From NCBI GenBank assembly GCA_964195425.1, contig CAXMOM010000055.1:39493-103492 (forward strand): 64,000 nt of DNA, written 5' to 3'. Both the position numbers and the translations under genes were made by a program. The DNA is from Glaciecola sp964195425. Its GTDB lineage: Bacteria > Pseudomonadota > Gammaproteobacteria > Enterobacterales > Alteromonadaceae. Below the pieces are notes generated by a model, which was not told the DNA's origin, made no database searches, and was given only the letters and a program-made list of their open reading frames with translations. The number at the start of each line of letters is the position of its first letter. Position 1 is the stretch's first letter. Shown in pieces: positions 24,929 to 34,678 of this stretch.

Positions 24929-27601
24929 ATGGCCGATATGAAACAACCTGACGTTGACCCAATTGAAACGCAAGAATGGATAGAAGCGCTTGAGGCGGTA
25001 TTAGAGACTGAAGGCGTCGACAGAGCGCACTACCTTTTAGAATCGTTAATCGAAAAAGCGCGTCTTAACGGTGCGCATTTACCATATGATGCGACAACCG
25101 CTTATATCAATACCATTCCGGCAGGCCAAGAGCCAACAATGCCGGGAGACCAAACTATTGAAACTAAGATCAGAAATGCTATTCGTTGGAATGCATTAAT
25201 GATGGTTCTTCGTGGGTCGAAAAAAGACCTCGAGCTAGGCGGCCACATAGCGAGTTTTGCCTCTTCTGCTATGTTATATGATGTTGGTTTTAACCATTTT
25301 TTCCGCGCACCAACCGATGACAATGGCGGCGATTTCTTGTTTGTCCAAGGCCACGTATCGCCAGGCATCTATTCTCGTGCGTTTATTGAGGGCAGACTCA
25401 GCGCAGGTCAGCTTGATAATTTTCGCCAAGAAGTAGGCGGTGAAGGTATTTCTTCTTATCCTCACCCTAAACTTATGCCTGACTTCTGGCAGTTTCCGAC
25501 CGTGTCTATGGGCCTTGGCCCAATGCAGGCTATTTATTTAGCGCGTTTCCTTAAATATTTAACTAATCGTGGATTGCGCGATTGTTCTAGCCAGCGCGTA
25601 TGGTGTTTTATGGGCGACGGCGAAGTTGATGAGCCAGAGAGTTTAGGTGCGATTGGCCTAGCATCAAGAGAAAACCTTGATAACCTGACCTTCGTAATTA
25701 ACTGTAACCTGCAGCGCCTAGATGGTCCTGTTCGTGGTAACGGCAAAATTATCCAAGAGCTTGAAAGCACCTTCCGCGGCGCAGGTTGGGAAGTAATAAA
25801 AGTTATTTGGGGTCGCTACTGGGATTCATTGCTCGCCAGAGACACCTCGGGTAAATTACTCGACGTTATGATGGAAACCGTAGACGGTGAATACCAAAAC
25901 TATAAGGCGAAAGGCGGTCAGTACACCCGCGAAAACTTCTTTGGTAAATATCCTGAACTAAAAGATATGGTCGCCAATATGTCTGATGATGACATTTGGC
26001 GTTTAAACCGCGGTGGGCACGACCCAGTTAAAGTATATGCAGCTTACAAGCGAGCAACTGAAACGATTGGCCGTCCACAGGTCATTTTAGCAAAAACCGT
26101 TAAAGGTTATGGCTTAGGTGACGCGGGCGAAGGTAAAAACATAGCACACAACGTGAAGAAGTTGGATGTCGATTCTGTTAAACAGTATCGCGATCGTTTT
26201 AACATTCCTGTGTCGGATGAAGCATGTGCAAACTTAGATTACTTTAAGTTCGAAGAAGACAGTGTTGAAATGAAGTATTTGCGTGAAAAGCGTGAAGCAC
26301 TAAAAGGCTATATGCCAGTTCGTCGTGCCAACAGCACAGAAGAATTACCGGCACCGCCATTGAAAGCGTTTGAGGCTATTACCAAAGGCTCGGGCGAGAG
26401 AGAGATTTCTACCACCATGGCCTTCGTCAGAGTGCTTACCGTTATGCTTAAAGATAAGCAGATCGGCCAGCGCGTAGTGCCTATTATTCCTGATGAAGCA
26501 CGCACCTTTGGTATGGAAGGCTTATTCCGACAGGTAGGTATTTATAGCAATACCGGACAAAAGTACGTACCACAAGATAAAGACCAAGTGGCGTATTATC
26601 GTGAAGATAAAAAAGGCCAAGTATTGCAAGAAGGCATCAACGAATTAGGCGCCATGTCATCGTTTGTCGCTGCTGGTACTTCCTATTCTTTGAATAACTT
26701 GCCAATGCTGCCGGTCTACATTTATTACTCAATGTTCGGATTCCAGCGTGTGGGTGATATGGCATGGGCCGCAGGTGATTCGCAGTGTCGCGGCTTCTTA
26801 GTTGGCGGCACAGCAGGCAGAACTACGCTAAACGGTGAAGGTTTGCAGCATCAAGATGGACACAGCCATGTGCAAGCAGCGCTTATTCCCAATTGTGTAA
26901 GTTACGATCCTTCCTACGGTTATGAAGTCGCCGTTATTGTACAAGACGGTATTCGTAGAATGCTTGAGAACCAAGAAAACGTGTTTTTCTACTTAACGGT
27001 TATGAACGAAAATTATGTACAGCCAGAAATGCCAAAAGGCTCTGAAGAGGGCATTCTAAAAGGCATCTATTTGCTTGATAAAGTAGGTGGTGCAAGATCT
27101 AAGAATAAAGTTAAGCTCTTAGGATCAGGTACTATTTTAACGGAAGTGCGCAAAGCGGCTGCTTTATTGAGCGATGACTACGGCGTACATTCTGAAGTAT
27201 ACAGTGTGCCTTCGTTTAATGAGTTGGGTCGTGACGGTATCGACTGCGACCGTTTTAACATGCGAAATCCAAAAGCCAAGCAAAAAGTTCCCTATATTAC
27301 TGACGTGTTAGCGAGCGGTAACGATGGCCCCACAATTGTAGCAACCGATTATATTAAATCGTACGCCGATCAAGTTAGAGCCTTTGTGCCAGGCACTTAC
27401 AGAGTATTAGGCACCGACGGTTTTGGTCGCTCCGATAGCCGTGCTAATTTGCGCCGTCATTTTGAGGTGGATGCAAACAATATTGCTTATGCTGCTTTAT
27501 ATGAACTGCATAAAGCCGGTGATATAGATGCCGCTACGTTAACGAAGGCGCATAAAGCGCTTGATATTGACGGCGATAAAATTAATCCACTGTACGCATA
27601 A
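24929..27601 (+). CDS. aceE: Pyruvate dehydrogenase E1 component
   Basis: Thiamine-diphosphate enzyme that decarboxylates pyruvate and acetylates the lipoyl groups of AceF. This is the homodimeric 890-residue type (E. coli 887). The ThDP/Mg motif begins GDGEVDEPESLGAI (about residues 230-243) and ends in NCNLQ. The KGYGLG and GLQHQDGHSHVQ segments are typical. The ATG at 24929 follows a weak purine-rich site. aceF follows after 15 bases. Confidence 0.97.
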   Translation: MADMKQPDVDPIETQEWIEALEAVLETEGVDRAHYLLESLIEKARLNGAHLPYDATTAYINTIPAGQEPTMPGDQTIETKIRNAIRWNALMMVLRGSKKDLELGGHIASFASSAMLYDVGFNHFFRAPTDDNGGDFLFVQGHVSPGIYSRAFIEGRLSAGQLDNFRQEVGGEGISSYPHPKLMPDFWQFPTVSMGLGPMQAIYLARFLKYLTNRGLRDCSSQRVWCFMGDGEVDEPESLGAIGLASRENLDNLTFVINCNLQRLDGPVRGNGKIIQELESTFRGAGWEVIKVIWGRYWDSLLARDTSGKLLDVMMETVDGEYQNYKAKGGQYTRENFFGKYPELKDMVANMSDDDIWRLNRGGHDPVKVYAAYKRATETIGRPQVILAKTVKGYGLGDAGEGKNIAHNVKKLDVDSVKQYRDRFNIPVSDEACANLDYFKFEEDSVEMKYLREKREALKGYMPVRRANSTEELPAPPLKAFEAITKGSGEREISTTMAFVRVLTVMLKDKQIGQRVVPIIPDEARTFGMEGLFRQVGIYSNTGQKYVPQDKDQVAYYREDKKGQVLQEGINELGAMSSFVAAGTSYSLNNLPMLPVYIYYSMFGFQRVGDMAWAAGDSQCRGFLVGGTAGRTTLNGEGLQHQDGHSHVQAALIPNCVSYDPSYGYEVAVIVQDGIRRMLENQENVFFYLTVMNENYVQPEMPKGSEEGILKGIYLLDKVGGARSKNKVKLLGSGTILTEVRKAAALLSDDYGVHSEVYSVPSFNELGRDGIDCDRFNMRNPKAKQKVPYITDVLASGNDGPTIVATDYIKSYADQVRAFVPGTYRVLGTDGFGRSDSRANLRRHFEVDANNIAYAALYELHKAGDIDAATLTKAHKALDIDGDKINPLYA

Positions 27602-27616
27602 ATAGGAGAACTAATC

Positions 27617-29605
27617 ATGGCAGATTTACAAGATATTATTGTTCCTGATGTGGGCGGCGAAGAAGTCGAAATTATTGAAGTATGCGTGGCCGTTGGTGAC
27701 GCAGTTGAAGCTGAAGCTGCTTTTGTCACCGTTGAAAGTGACAAGGCCAGCATGGATATTCCTGTTCCTTTTGACGGAGTAATTAAAGAAATCTCGGTTA
27801 AAGTGGGCGATAAGATTAAACAAGGTGATTTGTTGGGTAAAGCGGCCGGTGCTTCTGAGGCGCCAACGGTAGCCGCCGCGCCTGTAGCACCTGTTCCAGC
27901 TGCCGCAGCAGCTCAGCCAAGCCCTGCAGTAGCGCCAGCGGCAACATCGTCTACCAGTGTGATTGACGTTATCGTGCCTGACATTGGCGGTGATACCGAC
28001 GTAGAAATTATTGAGCTTCTCGTGAATATAGGCGACACCGTTGCTGAAGAAGATGGCTTAATTACGCTAGAAACCGATAAAGCAACAATGGACGTTCCTG
28101 CTCCTCAGGCCGGTAAAATTGTTGCGATGAAAGTGAACGTGGGCGACAAAGTATCTGAAGGCAGTTTGGTTTTAACCCTTGAGGTCAGCGTCGCAGCAAA
28201 TACTGCTGATGAAGCGCCAGTCGCCAGTCAGCCATCTGTGGCTGCGCCTGCAGAAAGTAAGGCGTCTGCAGAAACTGCAGCGCCAGTTACGAGCTCAGCG
28301 CCGTCTATCATAGAAGTTACCGTACCGGATATTGGCGGTGATACCGACGTTGATATTATTGAGATCTTGGTGAGCGAAGGCGACCAAATTGAAGAGGAAA
28401 CAGGCCTAATTACGCTTGAAACCGACAAAGCCACTATGGACGTGCCAGCACCTCAAGCAGGAAAAGTTGTTTCGCTTAAAGTGAAAGTTGGCGATAAAGT
28501 ATCTATGGGATCTTTGGTTTTGACTATGGAAGTTGCTGGTCAAGCGAGTGCGCCATCAGTTGCAAGTGCAGCACTAGCAAGCGCGCCAGCAGGACCAGTA
28601 CCTGCGCAAGCCGCATCTGCACAAAAAGCGCCGCCGGTGCCGCATCACCCATCAGCAGCTGAAATAAGTAAAACAGGGAGAGTTCATGCCTCACCCTCAG
28701 TAAGACGTATTGCGCGAGAATATGGCGTTGATTTAACCCTTGTCACAGGCTCGGGTCGTAAAGGTCGTATTGCTAAAGAAGATGTACAATCTTTTGTGAA
28801 ATATGAGCTTTCTAGACCTAAAATGAGTCCGGGTACCAATGTGAGTCAAGGCGGCGGTGGGCTGCAGGTGTTGCCACCCCCAAAAGTCGATTTTGCTAAG
28901 TTTGGTGAAGTTGAAGAAGTCGCTCTTACTCGTATTCAAAAACTGTCGGGTCCTAATCTTCATCGTAACTGGGTAACTATTCCTCACGTAACGCAGTTTG
29001 AAGAAGCGGATATTACTGATATAGAAGACTTCCGTAAGAAACAAAATCAGATTGCTGAGAAACGTAAGTTAGGCGTTAAAATTACGCCGCTAGTATTTAT
29101 GATGAAAGCGGTTGCCGATGCGATGAAGCATTATCCAACCTTCAATTCATCACTTTCTGCATCGGGCGAAAGTCTGATAATGAAAAAATATATCAATATA
29201 GGTATTGCAGTAGACACTCCTGGAGGCTTAGTAGTGCCGGTGGTGCGCGATGTAGATAAGAAAGGTATTTTGGACATATCGAGAGAGTTAACTGAAATAA
29301 GTATTAAAGCCAGAGAAGGAAAACTTAAATCGGCCGATATGCAGGGTAACTGCTTTACTATTTCGAGCTTAGGCGGTATTGGTGGAACAGCATTCACGCC
29401 GATAGTGAATGCACCAGATGTTGCTATATTAGGTGTGTCGAAAAGTGAGATGAAGCCCAAGTGGGATGGTAAAGAGTTTTTACCTAGATTGATGTTACCG
29501 CTTTCGTTATCGTACGATCACCGCGTAATAGACGGCGCATTGGCAGCGCGCTTTGCAGTGCATTTAGCCGATTGCCTAGCGGATATGCGTCGCATATTAA
29601 TGTAG
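27617..29605 (+). CDS. aceF: Dihydrolipoamide acetyltransferase E2 with three lipoyl domains
   Basis: Core of the pyruvate dehydrogenase complex, transferring acetyl groups to CoA. Three lipoyl domains are seen, with lipoylated Lys43 (ESDKASMD), Lys155 and Lys271 (both ETDKATMD). Ala/Pro-rich mobile linkers join them. A peripheral subunit-binding domain (about 355-390) and the acyltransferase domain follow, with His635 and Asp639 in SYDHRVIDGA. Length is 662 residues (E. coli 630). The second and third lipoyl domains are very similar to each other, the first less so. The ATG follows AGGAG. Confidence 0.97.
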   Translation: MADLQDIIVPDVGGEEVEIIEVCVAVGDAVEAEAAFVTVESDKASMDIPVPFDGVIKEISVKVGDKIKQGDLLGKAAGASEAPTVAAAPVAPVPAAAAAQPSPAVAPAATSSTSVIDVIVPDIGGDTDVEIIELLVNIGDTVAEEDGLITLETDKATMDVPAPQAGKIVAMKVNVGDKVSEGSLVLTLEVSVAANTADEAPVASQPSVAAPAESKASAETAAPVTSSAPSIIEVTVPDIGGDTDVDIIEILVSEGDQIEEETGLITLETDKATMDVPAPQAGKVVSLKVKVGDKVSMGSLVLTMEVAGQASAPSVASAALASAPAGPVPAQAASAQKAPPVPHHPSAAEISKTGRVHASPSVRRIAREYGVDLTLVTGSGRKGRIAKEDVQSFVKYELSRPKMSPGTNVSQGGGGLQVLPPPKVDFAKFGEVEEVALTRIQKLSGPNLHRNWVTIPHVTQFEEADITDIEDFRKKQNQIAEKRKLGVKITPLVFMMKAVADAMKHYPTFNSSLSASGESLIMKKYINIGIAVDTPGGLVVPVVRDVDKKGILDISRELTEISIKAREGKLKSADMQGNCFTISSLGGIGGTAFTPIVNAPDVAILGVSKSEMKPKWDGKEFLPRLMLPLSLSYDHRVIDGALAARFAVHLADCLADMRRILM

Positions 29606-29613
29606 GTTTTGTG

Positions 29614-29654
29614 TCGCAAGCACTATAAATACTATCCGTATTATGCGCTTGCGA
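29614..29654 (+). repeat. Inverted repeat between aceF and lpd
   Basis: Perfect 8-bp arms TCGCAAGC (29614-29621) and GCTTGCGA (29647-29654) are separated by 25 bases, starting 9 bases after the aceF stop. No T run follows, so it is not a clear terminator. It may be an RNA stem that sets lpd expression relative to aceEF. The role is not shown. Confidence 0.4.
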
Positions 29655-29791
29655 TAAGTGAAATATAAAGAAAGACCGTTCGCATTAATGGCCACACGCA
29701 ATAAAGCCAATAATGTGGATGAATTGCCGTACTAATTCAATTAGACTAGTCGGCGTATATCGAATTAAATTATTGAGGTCATATTAAAGTT

Positions 29792-31213
29792 ATGAGCGAA
29801 ATCAAAACACAATTAGTGGTACTTGGCGCCGGACCTGGTGGATATTCAGCAGCGTTTAGAGCATCTGATTTAGGCATTGACTCAGTTATAGTAGATGCAA
29901 GAGAAACCCTAGGCGGCGTTTGCTTAAATGTAGGTTGTATTCCTTCAAAAGCGCTTTTGCACGTAGCAAAAGTAATTGAAGAAGCTAAACACCTATCAAG
30001 CAATGGCGTGTCCTTTGGTGAGCCGGTTATCGATTTAGACAAAGTGCGCGCATGGAAGGACACTGTGGTAAGCCAGCTAACAAAAGGCTTGTCGGGAATG
30101 TCTAAAATGCGCAAAGTAAAGCATGTGCAAGGTTACGGCAAATTTACGGGTCCAAATACCTTAGAAGTGGATGGTAAGGACGGTATAACAACTATTACCT
30201 TCGAGCACGCTATTATAGCAGCGGGTTCTGAACCAGTTTCTTTGCCATTTGTGCCAAAAGATGACGACCGCATTATGGATAGCACCGGTGCATTAGAAAT
30301 GAAAGACATACCCGAAAAATTGCTTATTTTGGGTGGCGGCATCATTGGACTAGAAATGGGCACGGTTTATCATGCTTTAGGTTCAAAAGTTGATGTGGTT
30401 GAATTTTTAGATCAGCTGATACCTGCGGCCGACAAAGACGTAATGAAAGTCTACATGAAGACTATCAAAAACAAATTTAACACTATGCTTGAAACCAAAG
30501 TAACCGCAGTTGAATCTAAAAAAGACGGAGTTTACGTAAGCTTTGAAGGCAAACAAGCACCTGCAGATGCTGTTCGATATGACCGCGTACTTGTTGCGGT
30601 AGGACGTCGTCCTAATGGTTCGCTAGTGGCGGCAGAAAAAGCCGGTGTGAAAGTTGACGAGCGCGGTTTTATAAATGTAGATAAACAGCTACGTACTAAT
30701 GTTTCTAATATTTTTGCCATTGGCGATTTAATTGGTCAGCCAATGCTTGCTCATAAAGCGGTACATGAAGGTCATGTGGCTGCTGAAGTTATTGCTGGGC
30801 AAAAACACTTTTTCGATCCACGCGGCATCCCGTCAGTCGCTTATACTGAGCCAGAAATCGCTTGGGTAGGATTTACCGAAAAAGAAGCAAAAGAGCAGGG
30901 CTTAAATTATGAGGCAGCAACATTCCCATGGGCTGCTTCAGGGCGAGCAATCGCTTCTGCTGCGACCGATGGTTTAACGAAGTTGTTATTTGATAAAGAC
31001 AGTGGTCGTATAATTGGTGGTGCCATTATTGGTACTAATGCCGGTGAAATGTTAGGCGAAATTGGTTTAGCTATTGAAATGGGCTGTGATGCTGAAGATA
31101 TCGCCTTAACCGTTCATGCTCATCCAACTTTAAATGAATCTATCGGCCTTGCCGCAGAGATTTATGAAGGTAGCATTACTGATATGCCAAACCCTAAAGC
31201 GAAAAAACGATAA
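29792..31213 (+). CDS. lpd: Dihydrolipoamide dehydrogenase
   Basis: FAD-dependent E3 component that reoxidises lipoyl groups for pyruvate and 2-oxoglutarate dehydrogenases and the glycine cleavage system. The FAD motif GAGPGG is at 13-18. The redox-active disulfide is Cys44/Cys49 (CLNVGC). The NAD motif GGGIIGLEMG and the C-terminal HAHPTLNE active-site His-Glu are present. Length is 473 residues. The 186-base gap after aceF suggests that lpd can also be expressed separately. Confidence 0.97.
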   Translation: MSEIKTQLVVLGAGPGGYSAAFRASDLGIDSVIVDARETLGGVCLNVGCIPSKALLHVAKVIEEAKHLSSNGVSFGEPVIDLDKVRAWKDTVVSQLTKGLSGMSKMRKVKHVQGYGKFTGPNTLEVDGKDGITTITFEHAIIAAGSEPVSLPFVPKDDDRIMDSTGALEMKDIPEKLLILGGGIIGLEMGTVYHALGSKVDVVEFLDQLIPAADKDVMKVYMKTIKNKFNTMLETKVTAVESKKDGVYVSFEGKQAPADAVRYDRVLVAVGRRPNGSLVAAEKAGVKVDERGFINVDKQLRTNVSNIFAIGDLIGQPMLAHKAVHEGHVAAEVIAGQKHFFDPRGIPSVAYTEPEIAWVGFTEKEAKEQGLNYEAATFPWAASGRAIASAATDGLTKLLFDKDSGRIIGGAIIGTNAGEMLGEIGLAIEMGCDAEDIALTVHAHPTLNESIGLAAEIYEGSITDMPNPKAKKR

Positions 31214-31250
31214 TTTTTTGCAGCATTTGTATAGCTAGGCAGTCTATTTG

Positions 31251-31287
31251 AAAAACCGATATCTTTTTTAAGGTATCGGTTTTTTTA
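31251..31287 (+). terminator. Rho-independent terminator after lpd
   Basis: Arms 31252-31261 and 31274-31283 form a 10-bp stem around a 12-base loop, ending in a seven-T run. It lies about 40 bases after the lpd stop and closes the pyruvate dehydrogenase unit. Confidence 0.85.
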
Positions 31288-31477
31288 TGCCAGTGCTTTT
31301 ACTTAGCGGTTTTAATACCGTAGTTTTACCGTACACCATAACCCCGTACGAATTAATATGGTTCAGTATAGCCCCGCTTTTTAATGGTAAGTAGTAATCT
31401 ATCGAGTTTAACTAGCCAACTTTATAAAAATACTTATAATACGGACATTATTTATCTTCAACTGAGCACAATTGTAT

Positions 31478-31720
31478 ATGCAGCAAATGGAGTTTTTCGA
31501 CATTCCAAGCCCATGCATTGGCGTTTGTGAATCGGGTCCCAGAGGATATTGTAAAGGATGTTTTCGAAGTAGAGAAGAACGAACCCACTGGCTTGCTATA
31601 GACGATCGAACCAAACGCATTATAGTATCTGCTTGTAATAGGCGAAAGAGAGCGTTTAACGTCCGCAAGTCGCAATCACAAGAAACCGATACTCATTTTC
31701 AACAAGGCGATTTGTTTTAA
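31478..31720 (+). CDS. DUF1289 small cysteine-rich protein
   Basis: An 80-residue protein of the DUF1289 family, function unknown. It has Cys13, Cys17, Cys25 and Cys28 in the pattern SPCIGVC...GYCKGCFR, then EERTHW. This suggests a small metal or Fe-S binding fold. Possible starts are the ATG at 31478, used here, and one at 31487. It stands alone between the lpd terminator and the HDOD gene. Confidence 0.8.
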   Translation: MQQMEFFDIPSPCIGVCESGPRGYCKGCFRSREERTHWLAIDDRTKRIIVSACNRRKRAFNVRKSQSQETDTHFQQGDLF

Positions 31721-31937
31721 TATTACACTACATTTTTCTTTTGTATATGTAGCAAAGAACAACTAAATAACCTTTGTTACATTTCAATTTAAGTCTTAGT
31801 TCCTGCACATTAGTCAATATAGGTATCTAACCAATACGACCTGTATAAACCTGCTTACCCTTGCCACCACTTACAGCAGTTATAATATCGTAAATTCATC
31901 CATGCCCCAAGTGTATGCAGAATAACTGAGATCTAGT

Positions 31938-32759
31938 ATGTCCATGACACCTATAATTAAATTCGCCAATAACAGCTTTACTTTGCCCGACACTTGCCTG
32001 CGGTTAAGACAAATGTTGGATGACCCCCGTTCGGGCCTTAAAGAAATGGCACAAGTAATGTCGGTAGATCCATCCTTAAGTGCAAAAGTGCTAAAACTAG
32101 CTAATAGCGCGCTTTTTAGGTTTCCGGCGCAAGTAACAAGTGTGTCTAAAGCCCTGAACGTCATAGGAGGCGAGGCTGCTTATAATATCTCAATGGCGGA
32201 GACAGCAAATGTAGCGTTTAAAACGTTTAATTCCTCGTTATTAGATTTTACTCGTTTTTGGGAAAAATCGGTTCATACCGGCTTAATTGCTAAATCAATT
32301 GCTCAACAGATGAAAGCGCGAGGTAGCGAACGCTTTTTTGTGATGGGAATTCTTATGAATTTGAGTGAGCTTGTATGTGCAACTCGCATGGAAGAAAAAT
32401 ATAAGCGGTACATGAAAAAAGAACCAAATGCTTTACCTATTGAATCCCAAGAGTCTTTGTTCGGCTTTACCTTCAGTGAATGCTCAGGGCACATCCTTGA
32501 GGGCTGGAAACTGCCCGAAAACCTTTATACCGCTATGCTTGGTTTGTCATTCAATGAGCCGAAAGAATTCAGCAAAGACGAAAGCATTTTATATATGGCG
32601 ACAACCATGGCTAATTTGAATAAGGGCCAGTCGTTATTACAAGAACCTAATTTAAACCTACAAGCCCTGCAATCCATTGGCTTAAATGACTATGAATATG
32701 ATATTATTCATCAGTTCGCGCAATCTGAAACGAGCAAGATCGCTCAGGTAATTAATTAG
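31938..32759 (+). CDS. HDOD domain protein
   Basis: A 273-residue cytoplasmic protein made almost entirely of an HDOD domain, a catalytically inactive relative of HD phosphohydrolases found in bacterial signalling proteins. Typical segments are MSVDPSLSAKVLKLANSALF, VTSVSKALNVIGGEA and SVHTGLIAKSIAQQM. No HD metal pair, response-regulator or cyclase domain is seen. The partner and output are unknown. It precedes two DUF481 genes but with a gap. Confidence 0.85.
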   Translation: MSMTPIIKFANNSFTLPDTCLRLRQMLDDPRSGLKEMAQVMSVDPSLSAKVLKLANSALFRFPAQVTSVSKALNVIGGEAAYNISMAETANVAFKTFNSSLLDFTRFWEKSVHTGLIAKSIAQQMKARGSERFFVMGILMNLSELVCATRMEEKYKRYMKKEPNALPIESQESLFGFTFSECSGHILEGWKLPENLYTAMLGLSFNEPKEFSKDESILYMATTMANLNKGQSLLQEPNLNLQALQSIGLNDYEYDIIHQFAQSETSKIAQVIN

Positions 32760-32806
32760 GTAATTTACCCTTAACTATGCGTGGTTCATTTTTTTAAGAA
32801 TGGGTT

Positions 32807-33658
32807 ATGTTAAAACTCCTTATTATTGTTTTTTGTATACTCGTATTGCAAATGCCTATCCATGCAATTGCATACACTGCTGAATCTGATAAAGCGTCAG
32901 ATTTTTTCAAAAATCTCAGCAAAGAAAAGAATTTGCTAGCTGCCCTGTATAGTAAAAATCGTAAAAAGTCTGATAAAAACGCAAAACTTAAGCCTTTCAC
33001 TCTAGCTGGAGAAGTTGGCGTTTTAAGCACTTCGGGCAATACCGACACCAGCATTGTTAAATTAGCGATTGAGTCTAATCATGAAATGACAAACTGGAGT
33101 AACCGTTATGAAACACAGTTTTTAAGCAGAACCAACACAATTCGCAGTAATACTGCTGCCTCCGAAACAGAAACCTCACGAATAGAAGTCTCGGCGCAGT
33201 TTGACTATAAGCTAGTGCAACCTAATAATCGCTTGTTTGCCTATGTTGAATACGACGACAACCAATTCAACCGTTTGCGCGACCAAGCTACAGTGGTCAT
33301 AGGGTGGAGTCAGGTAGCGTGGAAAGAGGAAAATTCTGAGTTTAGGTATAGTATAGGACCCGGATACAGCCACTTACGACAAACACGCAACAACACAACC
33401 ATTGAAGAAATGATTGTGAGAGGTACGCTTTTTTACAATTTAAAGTTTGGTGAAAATGCTCGATTTAGACAAACACTGTCGGCAGAATTGGGTGAAGAAA
33501 TCAAAAAAGTAAGATCGCAATCATCGATAACGGCCAATGTGTTTGACAAATTAGCGATGAAGTTCAGTATAAACCTTGTTCTTAACGACAATGTTGCCAG
33601 TCAAGACAGCATTTTGTCGACACAAACGAGTATCTCGATGGTGTACCAATTTTTCTAG
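32807..33658 (+). CDS. DUF481 outer-membrane-type protein, first copy
   Basis: A 283-residue DUF481 (YdiY-like) protein with an N-terminal signal peptide (LLIIVFCILVLQMPIHAIA). The body has alternating beta-strand character and ends in aromatic residues (MVYQFF), typical of outer-membrane barrels. Shared family words with the next gene are GEVGVLSTSGNTDT, GWSQ and GPGYSH. Function is unknown; the family is often described as salt-inducible. It has a basic, Lys-rich region after the signal that the second copy lacks. Confidence 0.78.
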   Translation: MLKLLIIVFCILVLQMPIHAIAYTAESDKASDFFKNLSKEKNLLAALYSKNRKKSDKNAKLKPFTLAGEVGVLSTSGNTDTSIVKLAIESNHEMTNWSNRYETQFLSRTNTIRSNTAASETETSRIEVSAQFDYKLVQPNNRLFAYVEYDDNQFNRLRDQATVVIGWSQVAWKEENSEFRYSIGPGYSHLRQTRNNTTIEEMIVRGTLFYNLKFGENARFRQTLSAELGEEIKKVRSQSSITANVFDKLAMKFSINLVLNDNVASQDSILSTQTSISMVYQFF

Positions 33659-33836
33659 ACCCGTCATTAAACTACAATTACTTTGAAATTGATTAAAAAT
33701 CATACTAAAGTATGTGGTGGATTGGCTTGTAATACAGTAAAAAGTATTTAGAATACGCGCCCGTGAACAACTCTATTATCGTTTGTATTTTTTCGTTGCG
33801 AACGCTTGGATACTGATTAATATAAAAGGAAGTGTA

Positions 33837-34580
33837 ATGAAAAAACAATTAGCCGCAATAACCGTATTAACACTGTGCTGTGCAGCACCCGTTTTTGCTG
33901 AAGAAGTAAAAGAATTAGAAATGAACGGTGAGTTTGGCTTTATTTTCACCACAGGGAATACTGAAACTACCTCGGCAAGCGCCGGCCTAAGCGCTAAGCA
34001 AGAATTAGAAAAGTGGAGCAACGAGTTCCTTTTAAGCGGTCTTTATAAAAAAGACACTGTTGAGAATGCAATGGGTGAAGAGGTAGAACAAACCTCTGCA
34101 CAAAAGTTTTTCGCATCAGGACAAGGCAATTATAAGTTAGAAAATCCAAATCACCGTGTGTTTGGTTTTGCATCTTATGAAGACGACAAGTTCAGTAACT
34201 TTAAGTACCAAGCAACAATAGCCGCTGGTTGGAACCAAAAGTTATGGGATGATGAATCAAGTAGCTTCGACTACAGTGTTGGTCCTGGTCATTCGTTTTC
34301 AGAAAACCAATTAGGCGAAAGCCTTAATAGTGCAATCGTTCGTGGCGCTGTTAATTATAGTTTGAATGTTTCTGAGACTGCTCGTTTCACTCAAACCTTC
34401 AGTACGGAAATTGGTTCAGACAACACTAAATCACGCGCTGAAAGTGCATTGACGGCTCAAATAGCTGGTGGATTGTCTATGAAGCTTTCGCTTAAGTTTG
34501 ACCACAACAGTGACGTAGTTGTTGGCGTTGACAAGCTAGACACTGAAACAGCAGTTACTTTGGTATATACTTTTTTCTAA
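33837..34580 (+). CDS. DUF481 outer-membrane-type protein, second copy
   Basis: A 247-residue paralogue of the preceding gene. The ATG at 33837 is chosen because AAAGGAAG precedes it and it gives a clean signal peptide (MKKQLAAITVLTLCCAAPVFA). An upstream extension of the frame looks untranslated. The body includes GEFGFIFTTGNTET, AAGWNQKLWD and VGPGHSF, and the protein ends in LVYTFF with a C-terminal Phe like outer-membrane barrels. The 178-base gap before it suggests a separate promoter. A strong bidirectional terminator follows. Confidence 0.8.
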   Translation: MKKQLAAITVLTLCCAAPVFAEEVKELEMNGEFGFIFTTGNTETTSASAGLSAKQELEKWSNEFLLSGLYKKDTVENAMGEEVEQTSAQKFFASGQGNYKLENPNHRVFGFASYEDDKFSNFKYQATIAAGWNQKLWDDESSSFDYSVGPGHSFSENQLGESLNSAIVRGAVNYSLNVSETARFTQTFSTEIGSDNTKSRAESALTAQIAGGLSMKLSLKFDHNSDVVVGVDKLDTETAVTLVYTFF

Positions 34581-34616
34581 GTGCTTAGAAATTAGCTGAT
34601 ATAAATTACCTAATAT

Positions 34617-34655
34617 AAAAAAGGTCAAAATGATTGTTTATTTTGACCTTTTTTT
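34617..34655. terminator. Bidirectional terminator between DUF481 gene and serA
   Basis: A 15-bp perfect stem (34617-34631 with 34640-34654) has an 8-base loop, with A and T runs at the base on both strands. It can end the DUF481 transcript on the plus strand and the serA transcript on the minus strand. Confidence 0.88.
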
Positions 34656-34678
34656 CTGTCCATTATTTACGTGACTTG

